Positions 31,132 through 37,374 of a DNA stretch of 39,766 bases are shown one piece after another; position 1 is the stretch's first letter; each line of letters starts with the position of its first letter. The DNA is from Bacteroidota bacterium (GTDB taxonomy: Bacteria; Bacteroidota; Bacteroidia; Chitinophagales; Chitinophagaceae), in the NCBI GenBank assembly GCA_018266615.1, contig JAFEAB010000004.1:1-39766 (forward strand). The letters are read 5' to 3'. The notes under the pieces were generated by a model. That model was not told where the DNA came from and did not search any database. It was given only the letters and a program-made list of their open reading frames with translations. A program made the position numbers and the translations under genes.

Positions 31132-32921
31132 GAGAGGCTCCCTTTTTGGCGAAGGATAACCAGTGTCATAAATTGCGACCAGTGCATTTTGTTCTTAAGG
31201 AAATCATGGTAACTTTTCTTTAATACCGGACCCGAATCAACCAATAGTTCTTTTACATAAGAACTGGATTTAAGCCATTCCTGAAAAGGAAAACTGAATC
31301 CCATTTTAGGCCTGTCGTAAATCTCGCGGGGAAGGATACCCGAAAAGCTATCCACCAATAATTGTTTGGGCAATTTCCCCTGAAACTTAACCGAAGGGGC
31401 TATGGAATTTGCATAACGAATCACATCTTCGTATAACAAAGGCACTCGTATTTCCACCCCATGAATCATGCCCATTACATCCGCATCGCGGAGTAACTGG
31501 TTTTGCATATACATATTGAATTCCATCCATCCGGCCTGATTCTTTTTATGAATGCGGCGAATGTTGGGATAAACCGGCGATTGGCTTAATATTTCCCAAA
31601 CCTGCCTTTCTTCCATATCAAGATGCTTTGCTATATCATCGGGACTAAACAATCCACGCAAAAAAAGATAGATCCCATGGATCCCTTCAATCTGAAGGTA
31701 TTGCATTCGTTTAAGCACCTTATGGTTACCCCATTTTCCAAATCGCATAAAATTAGCTCCCCGATCCTGTAAGTTCCTTGCAATCCGCATTCGGGAAAAG
31801 GAGGGGTAGCCGCCAAATAACTCATCGCCTCCTAACCCGGAAAGAACTGCTTTCATCCCGTTCATTCTGGCATGACGGCTGATAAACCAGGTATTTATCC
31901 CATCGCAGCTTGGCATATCCATTGCCTTGAATATATGGGGAAGGTTATCATTAAATTCTCCTTCCTCCAAAAGGAATTGGTGGTGTTTGCAATTCAGTTT
32001 CTGCTGAAGTAAGTCCTGATATTTTTTTTCCGAATAATAGGCCTCTTTAAAATAGACCGAAAGGGTGTTGAGTTGAGCCTGTTCGAACCGGGAAGCCAGG
32101 AGGGCAACTATTCCGGAATCGAGACCTCCACTTAGGAATACACCTACGGGTGCATCTGCTACCAGGTGCCGTTTAACAGAATCTTCAATTACCGAGGATA
32201 CCCTGTTTCGGATATCCAAGGGTTCCTTGTAGGTTTCATTATAACTATAATGGCTAAACGATTGAAGGCTATCCCTTTCAGAAACAGTTTCATATTTCAG
32301 GAAGCATCCCTTCGGCAAAGGTTTTACCCCTGCGATGGTTGTAACCGGCTCGGGGATATGGCCATAGGCCATCAGGTAAACCTCCCAGGGTTCACGCGGG
32401 GGCTTCCGGGAAATATGAGTAAACGCCCGTATTTCGGAAGCAAAGGAAAGGCCCGAGGAGTTTAAAGAATAATATAGGGGCTTTATCCCTGCCGGATCCC
32501 GCACCAGGTACAATTCTTTCTCCATACTGTCCCAAAGAGCAAAGGCAAACATCCCTTTCAATTTTGAAAAGGCAAGCGTTTTCCACTGGGCATAAGCGGC
32601 AAGGATTACTTCGGTATCGGTATGATTGGAAAAATTATAGCCCAGTTTACCCAGCTCCATTTTCAATTCCAGGTAGTTGAAAATTTCCCCATTGTAAGTA
32701 ATATAATACCTGGATTCGAAAGTCATTGGCATGTGGCCATTTTTGCTAAGGTCTACCAGAGAGAGACGGCGGTTTCCTAAAACAAGCCTGTCATCCGGGC
32801 TGTAAAAAAAGCCTTCATCATCGGGGCCACCGTGTGCCATGCTGTTGCACATCGATTTAATGCAGATCTCCCGTTCTAAATTTTCAGAAAACACGCCAAC
32901 CAAACCGGCTATCCTGCACAT
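31128..32921 (-). CDS. asnB: Asparagine-synthase-like glutamine amidotransferase
   Basis: 597 residues, ATG start. The Ntn-type class II glutaminase domain has Cys2 (MCRIAGLVG) as nucleophile, MAHGGPDDEGF and YNGEIFNYLELK. The synthetase domain has the PP-loop VGVFLSGGLDSGIVA near residue 260, the ATP-binding VLSGLGGDELFGGYPSF and the C-terminal VEIRVPLLYEDVI and DRPKMGFSFPF. Copies in polysaccharide loci are thought to amidate a uronic acid (as proposed for WbpS-like enzymes) or a linked amino acid, not to make free asparagine. Its place between the antiterminator and a glycosyltransferase favours that role here (inference). All key residues seem present. Confidence 0.87.
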   Translation of the reverse strand: MCRIAGLVGVFSENLEREICIKSMCNSMAHGGPDDEGFFYSPDDRLVLGNRRLSLVDLSKNGHMPMTFESRYYITYNGEIFNYLELKMELGKLGYNFSNHTDTEVILAAYAQWKTLAFSKLKGMFAFALWDSMEKELYLVRDPAGIKPLYYSLNSSGLSFASEIRAFTHISRKPPREPWEVYLMAYGHIPEPVTTIAGVKPLPKGCFLKYETVSERDSLQSFSHYSYNETYKEPLDIRNRVSSVIEDSVKRHLVADAPVGVFLSGGLDSGIVALLASRFEQAQLNTLSVYFKEAYYSEKKYQDLLQQKLNCKHHQFLLEEGEFNDNLPHIFKAMDMPSCDGINTWFISRHARMNGMKAVLSGLGGDELFGGYPSFSRMRIARNLQDRGANFMRFGKWGNHKVLKRMQYLQIEGIHGIYLFLRGLFSPDDIAKHLDMEERQVWEILSQSPVYPNIRRIHKKNQAGWMEFNMYMQNQLLRDADVMGMIHGVEIRVPLLYEDVIRYANSIAPSVKFQGKLPKQLLVDSFSGILPREIYDRPKMGFSFPFQEWLKSSSYVKELLVDSGPVLKKSYHDFLKNKMHWSQFMTLVILRQKGSLS

Positions 32922-32924
32922 AAT

Positions 32925-33443
32925 CTAAACAATACCATTTAGGGGTTGGAGGTTGGATTTATCAAATACCGCCGTTAGTTGTACTCCCATGCTTTCTATC
33001 TTCACCCGTGCTTTACTTCCCAGCACTTCAATAACCACACCCTTGTATTTCATTAAAACGCCCTGACGAATCATAACAGGGGTATCGGCAACAAGGTTAT
33101 TCTCCACCACTTCCACATCCTGGAATTCCCGGAGAAACATGCGGATGGTATTGATCTCTTCATCTTTTACTACAGCCGGTTTTCCCAACCAGTATACATA
33201 ATTGAGAATCCCGTCAATTTTTTTTATATCCCATTTCGAATCACTATAGGTGCGTAAAAAAACATACCCTTTAAAAAGCGGTTCGAGAACTACTTTTTTC
33301 CGGTCGCTCCAATTTCGCAGCACTTTATTTAACGGGCAGTAATTTTCAACCCCTTTTTCGGTGAGAATCCGGGCTACTTTCTTTTCCCATCGGGGTTTGG
33401 TGTAAACCACGAACCAGGACAACTCATTTTCTTTAACATGCAT
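32925..33443 (-). CDS. UpxY/RfaH-type NusG-like transcription antiterminator
   Basis: 172 residues, ATG start. The NGN domain is ELSWFVVYTKPRWEKKVARIL through ENYCPLNKVLRNWSDRKK and LEPLFKGYVFLRT, characteristic of UpxY proteins of Bacteroidota capsule operons. The C-terminal KOW part is DTPVMIRQGVLMKYKGVVIEV. UpxY proteins bind RNA polymerase at their own operon's 5' leader and let it read through the long operon. Here the gene is third in the operon, after the Wza- and Wzc-like genes, whereas in Bacteroides it is usually first. It likely supports transcription of the following 30 kb. Confidence 0.9.
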   Translation of the reverse strand: MHVKENELSWFVVYTKPRWEKKVARILTEKGVENYCPLNKVLRNWSDRKKVVLEPLFKGYVFLRTYSDSKWDIKKIDGILNYVYWLGKPAVVKDEEINTIRMFLREFQDVEVVENNLVADTPVMIRQGVLMKYKGVVIEVLGSKARVKIESMGVQLTAVFDKSNLQPLNGIV

Positions 33444-33505
33444 AGCTTCGCTATTCCTCAGTCACATCCTATTGTAACCGGGGTTAAAATAAGCGAAGTA
33501 CATCA

Positions 33506-35938
33506 TCATTTTTTCTTCCTATTGAATACCCTTTTCAGGAGGGCCTTCAGGTTCCAGATATTTTTATATCCCGGCTGAGTTCCCTCGCTTATATAATAAC
33601 CGGTTTGGTCGCTTCCGTAGCCATAACCATAACCGTATCCATAACCATAACCATATCCATACCCATTTCCATATCCACCAAATCCATAATTAAACAAGGC
33701 TACACCCCGGGGTTTAATACCATTGAATACAATGCACAGACCGGGGAATTTTTGTTCCCTCTTAAATCCGTCAATCATCCGCAGGAACGTATTGGGTGTA
33801 ACATTATGACGTACCACAAACAAGGTGGTACCCACATGATTTGCCAGCAACTGGGCATCGGTAACCGGGCCAATGGGAGCTGTATCGATAATGACGAAAT
33901 CAAAATTTTCTTTAAGATAATTCATCATTTCACCGAATTTGCTTAATCCAATCAATTCTGTTGGGTTGGGCGGAATAGGGCCGGCAGATACAATATGAAG
34001 CCCCTTAAAACGGGTGGGTTTAATAATTTCATCAATAGAAGCCTTATTAACCAGGTAGGAAGAAATCCCCGGATCCCGGCTCACACCCAATTTTTGACTG
34101 AGCTTTGGCTTGCGAAGATCCATTTCCAATAATGCAACACGTTTACCCGTTAACGTAAGGCTGATAGCCAGGTTAACCGCAATAAAACTTTTACCTTCCC
34201 CCGAAACACTGGAAGTTACCAGCAGGCTGTTTTTCTGTTCACTAAAACCCATAAAGGTAAGGTTGGTACGCAAAGCCCTGAACTGTTCTGCAATCACAGT
34301 TCGCTTACCATCGGAAATAGCTACAGTATCTTTGTTACCTGCCTGGATAATTTCTCCAATAACGGGGGCGGATGTACGATTTTCAATTTCGCTCCGGAAT
34401 AATATCTTATTATTAAACTGTTCCCGGATCTGCACATAAAAGATAAATGCCAATAAACCAACAATAAATCCTATCAGGTAATAATTTTTCGCAATGGGGC
34501 TGATGGGGCCATAAGAATAGGGTTTTTGAAGCACCTTAAGATCAGCCGTAGTGGAGGCAGAACTAATGGCTGTCTCCTCTCTTTTTTGAAGCAGGTAAGT
34601 ATAAATGTTACTCTTAATGGCCTGTTGCCGGTTTATCTCCAAGAGCCCCCTTTCCTTTTCGGGTATGCTTAACAGTAAGGAATTGTTCTTGTTTATATCC
34701 CCATTGATGTCCCGGATTTGAGTAAGGTAACTGGTGCGGATATTGGCCATATTTTCAAACAATCCCTCTCTCAGTTTCGCCACTCTATCCTGTGCCAGTT
34801 TTACGGTTTCACTTTGTGGCCCTGCAGAAGAGACCGCCTTATCCCTGTCAAATTCGGCAGTAGAGAGGTTATTTAACAAGTTTGCTAAAATTGGATCCTG
34901 TACCAATGCAATGGAAGGATAGGTTCCGGGCGCCCTCCCCTTCATGTTTACATATTTCTCAATATCGTCCAACACATTCATCTGAAGTTCAATGGCGGCC
35001 TTCTGTTTATCCAGGTCCTGCACGTTTCCAAAATAGATGGATGCCTGCTGGCCTAAATCTGCCACCGCTTCGCGGGCCCGGTAATTTTGCATATTCCGCT
35101 CTACGCTATCCAACTCCTGGTTAACCGTATTCAGCCGGTCTTCAATAAACTGAATGGTATTGGTAGCAATCTGGTTCTTATCCTTCACACCCTCAATATT
35201 GTAAACATCGAAAAGATCGGACATTGCCGCTTTGGCCTTTTCGGGAACCGGGCTTTGCATACTCACATCCAATACAGTTGAGTTGAAAGCCTGAACATTA
35301 ATTTTAAGGGAGGAAGTGAGGGCTGAGGAAGCTCCTGAAACCGAATTGAAAACTACAAAATAATTTTTCCCCTGTGCATTCCGGTTATACTTCGGGTTAA
35401 CCTTTAAAAAATACGAGGTGCCGGAAATCTCCGCAATCCCGTTAAAAGGAATATTGTGGTTATTAATTTTAACCCGTTCCCCCTTCCAATCAATATCAAA
35501 ATCGTACTTCCCTCCATAATTCACACTGTCGGGTTTCACTGCCACAAATTGTATCGGGGAATTATTTCCATACAACTCTTCAGTTTGTACTTTCCCTTCA
35601 TTATAAACGGTCGCATATAGGTGGAGGTCTTTCACCACCTGTTCCATCAAAGAACTGGAAGCCAGTACAATAATTTCGTTTTCAATAACCTTCTTTTCAT
35701 TGAAGATGTTTAACTGATCCAGTACTTTGCTGTCCCCGCCATTCCGGTTTGGGTCTTTAATTAACACTTTTGCACCGGCCACATAAATCTTTGTTTGCGA
35801 CCTCAGGTAAACAAAAGACACGGCCAAAGAAATGGCAGTAAGTAATAAAAACACAGGCCAAAAGGGAAGATAGCGGTAAACTACCTGCGATATAATACTG
35901 GTAGAGGGTTTATCCTGTAGAAACTGTTCTTCTGTCAT
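33506..35938 (-). CDS. Wzc-like polysaccharide co-polymerase/tyrosine autokinase
   Basis: 810 residues, ATG start. Two membrane helices, at about 28-50 (YLPFWPVFLLLTAISLAVSF) and near 485-505 (YYLIGFIVGLLAFIFYV), bracket a large periplasmic Wzz-like and coiled-coil region. The BY-kinase domain has Walker A SSVSGEGKSF (about residue 580), Walker A' LLEMDLRKPKL and Walker B FDFVIIDTAPIGPVTD. The C-terminal tail is rich in Tyr (GYGNGYGYGYG and onward) and is the autophosphorylation cluster. It controls chain length and export with the Wza-like lipoprotein next door; the phosphatase at 2627-3364 would reverse it. The Tyr-Gly tail is unusually regular. Confidence 0.93.
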   Translation of the reverse strand: MTEEQFLQDKPSTSIISQVVYRYLPFWPVFLLLTAISLAVSFVYLRSQTKIYVAGAKVLIKDPNRNGGDSKVLDQLNIFNEKKVIENEIIVLASSSLMEQVVKDLHLYATVYNEGKVQTEELYGNNSPIQFVAVKPDSVNYGGKYDFDIDWKGERVKINNHNIPFNGIAEISGTSYFLKVNPKYNRNAQGKNYFVVFNSVSGASSALTSSLKINVQAFNSTVLDVSMQSPVPEKAKAAMSDLFDVYNIEGVKDKNQIATNTIQFIEDRLNTVNQELDSVERNMQNYRAREAVADLGQQASIYFGNVQDLDKQKAAIELQMNVLDDIEKYVNMKGRAPGTYPSIALVQDPILANLLNNLSTAEFDRDKAVSSAGPQSETVKLAQDRVAKLREGLFENMANIRTSYLTQIRDINGDINKNNSLLLSIPEKERGLLEINRQQAIKSNIYTYLLQKREETAISSASTTADLKVLQKPYSYGPISPIAKNYYLIGFIVGLLAFIFYVQIREQFNNKILFRSEIENRTSAPVIGEIIQAGNKDTVAISDGKRTVIAEQFRALRTNLTFMGFSEQKNSLLVTSSVSGEGKSFIAVNLAISLTLTGKRVALLEMDLRKPKLSQKLGVSRDPGISSYLVNKASIDEIIKPTRFKGLHIVSAGPIPPNPTELIGLSKFGEMMNYLKENFDFVIIDTAPIGPVTDAQLLANHVGTTLFVVRHNVTPNTFLRMIDGFKREQKFPGLCIVFNGIKPRGVALFNYGFGGYGNGYGYGYGYGYGYGYGYGSDQTGYYISEGTQPGYKNIWNLKALLKRVFNRKKK
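33616..33676. repeat. Hexamer tandem repeat coding for Tyr-Gly pairs
   Basis: About 60 bases of repeats with the pattern CC(A/G)TA(A/T) on the + strand encode alternating Gly and Tyr in the Wzc tail. The hexamer unit keeps the frame, so copy number could change without breaking the protein. Confidence 0.75.
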
Positions 35939-35956
35939 TATAATATCGATACCGGT

Positions 35957-36754
35957 TTATAAAAACCTGCTTAAAACAATTAAAATGAGTGACACACCCG
36001 AAGTTATAAGTGCCCAGTTAGCCTGGAATCGGGTTCTCCTGTCTTCCCTTTCTGCTTTCCGCGTGTCCGGATTTACAATTACAATATCATTGGGTTGAAG
36101 GTAAAACCAGGGCGAGTTTAAGATAGCATGATCCTCCATATTTACATGCTGTACAACTTTCTTATCGGAACTATCGCGAATAATTAATAAATCGGAACGC
36201 AAACTGGTAGTTTTAAAATCACCACATTGAACCAGGGCATCTATTAAGGTCATTTGATCTTCGGGCATTGGTAATACCTTGGGGGATGTGATCTCTCCGG
36301 CAACCGTTACTTTCCGGTTCAGGTAATAAACCGAAACAATAGCATCCGTTAAATAGGGTTCCAGGCCCTTTTTAATTTGGGTGGCCAGTTCTTTACGGGT
36401 CAGCCCCTCAGCATGGATTGTACCAATGCGGTGCAGATGAATATTCCCATCCTTATCCAAAGGGTATCCCGGTTTTTCAACACCGGGTGTAGGAGTCACA
36501 TTAAATAAATCGTCTTCTGCATGACTAATACTGCTGATGTTTATACCCAGGATATCATCCTTCCGGATCCGGGTATCTAAACCCGGAGTGATGTAGGCAG
36601 AAATAGTGGTGTCTTTAGTAAGGGTTTTAAAATATCTTGTTTCAATGGAAGGGGCACAAGAAGCAAAAAACAGAATCCAACCCACCCCTGCCAAAAGCAG
36701 GAACGGCAGCGGAAATAACAAAGTACCCCTGTGAAGATTCATGGATGATTTCAT
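35957..36754 (-). CDS. Wza-like polysaccharide export lipoprotein
   Basis: 265 residues, ATG start; a second ATG four codons later is possible. A signal peptide with a lipobox around Cys33 (FASCAPS) makes it an outer-membrane lipoprotein. The Poly_export/SLB region follows: GLDTRIRKDDILGINISSI, IHLHRIGTIHAEGLTRKELA, VYYLNRKVTVAGEITSP and WFYLQPNDIVIVNP. A C-terminal membrane helix (LITSGVSLILIVLSRFL) ends it. This forms the outer-membrane exit channel with Wzc. It is the first gene of the exopolysaccharide locus and lies 18 bases upstream of the Wzc-like gene, so its promoter should be in the 300-base gap before it. Confidence 0.9.
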   Translation of the reverse strand: MKSSMNLHRGTLLFPLPFLLLAGVGWILFFASCAPSIETRYFKTLTKDTTISAYITPGLDTRIRKDDILGINISSISHAEDDLFNVTPTPGVEKPGYPLDKDGNIHLHRIGTIHAEGLTRKELATQIKKGLEPYLTDAIVSVYYLNRKVTVAGEITSPKVLPMPEDQMTLIDALVQCGDFKTTSLRSDLLIIRDSSDKKVVQHVNMEDHAILNSPWFYLQPNDIVIVNPDTRKAEREDRRTRFQANWALITSGVSLILIVLSRFL

Positions 36755-37046
36755 ATTGAGGATTGCGCTTCACGATGATGATTAACCTTCATAAAAAGAC
36801 GCGGGTAAAATTCGTGAAAATAGTTGAGATGGCGAAATACTCAATCTCCTTTTCTAAGCTCAAAATATTTGATTATAAAGCAGTTGGATTGGAGGTTTTC
36901 GCTCCCTCCCTCCGAACTCAGATTACCCGTATCCGAATTCATTATGCATTCCCATTTCCAGGTTGCAGGAAAATTCCATCAAGATAAATTGGCCCCAACC
37001 TCGTTGCAGCTTGAAATATAGATCCAACAAAAAATTTGGTATAAAT
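36755..37046 (-). other. Leader region of the exopolysaccharide operon, no gene seen
   Basis: About 290 bases between the Wza-like start and the terminator of the mini-protein gene. No convincing ORF on either strand. No exact TAnnTTTG box is present on the minus strand; the nearest is TATTTTG at about 36880-36887. A short hairpin (GGAGG and CCTCC arms) lies near 36900-36920. This should hold the operon promoter and the 5' leader for UpxY action, but neither can be fixed by eye. Confidence 0.4.
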
Positions 37047-37084
37047 GTTAAAATAAAAGAGGAGCAGAAAATTATCTGCCCCTC
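37047..37084 (-). terminator. Intrinsic terminator after the PIDGG mini-protein gene
   Basis: On the minus strand a 10-base-pair stem (GAGGGGCAGA with TCTGCTCCTC, one G-U pair), a 6-base loop (TAATTT), then TTTTATTTT. It lies 22 bases after the stop of the mini-protein gene, so transcription from upstream should end before the exopolysaccharide operon. Confidence 0.8.
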
Positions 37085-37105
37085 CCCTTGCCAAAAAGTA
37101 TTTTA

Positions 37106-37336
37106 TTAAGATTGGTCTGTATCTCTTTTTTTCTTTTCAATATAGGCCTTCCGTGCAGCAATGCCTACCCCAGCCGCAATCAATAAACTCACCCCGCCAT
37201 CAATCGGGCAAGATGGATCCATCGGATCGCAACTTGGATCGGAAACCTGGCCAATGCCTTTCAAGGGGTTTAAAAGCATAACAACTGCAAAAAACACCAG
37301 CACTACAAGAACCTTCTTAGCCATATTCGTAATCAT
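37106..37336 (-). CDS. Secreted mini-protein with PIDGG exosortase-type C-terminal sorting signal
   Basis: 76 residues from ATG 37336; a second ATG at 37324 gives 72. N-terminal signal peptide (MAKKVLVVLVFFAVVMLL, likely cut near KGIGQ). A tiny middle of about 15 residues is built of D-P-S-C and D-P-M-D-P-S-C. The tail is PIDGG, then hydrophobic VSLLIAAGVGIAA, then basic RKAYIEKKKR. This tripartite end matches exosortase sorting signals, and I recall a Bacteroidota 'PID-CTERM' family of this pattern. If both ends are removed, almost nothing but the Cys-rich peptide is left. It has its own promoter and terminator. The exosortase at 4782-5345 is the likely processing enzyme. Function unknown. 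Confidence 0.72.
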   Translation of the reverse strand: MITNMAKKVLVVLVFFAVVMLLNPLKGIGQVSDPSCDPMDPSCPIDGGVSLLIAAGVGIAARKAYIEKKKRDTDQS

Positions 37337-37344
37337 AAGTGTTA

Positions 37345-37374
37345 CAAAATTAATCCTTCTCCTTTAAAAAACAA
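37345..37374 (-). promoter_or_regulatory. Bacteroidota promoter of the mini-protein gene
   Basis: On the minus strand: TTG (37374-37372), 19 bases, then TAATTTTG (37352-37345). This fits the Bacteroidota -33/-7 promoter in both boxes and spacing. The -33 box lies inside the last codons of the T9SS protein gene. The expected start of the RNA is 2-5 bases before the ATG. Confidence 0.7.

Noticed and set aside
33600..33680. The hexamer stretch as a CRISPR or regulatory repeat
   Set aside because: It is coding sequence for Tyr-Gly pairs with no spacers; no CRISPR array is visible anywhere in the window.
36880..36887. TATTTTG as the -7 box of the exopolysaccharide operon
   Set aside because: It lacks one base of TAnnTTTG and no TTG lies at the right distance, so it was not called a promoter.
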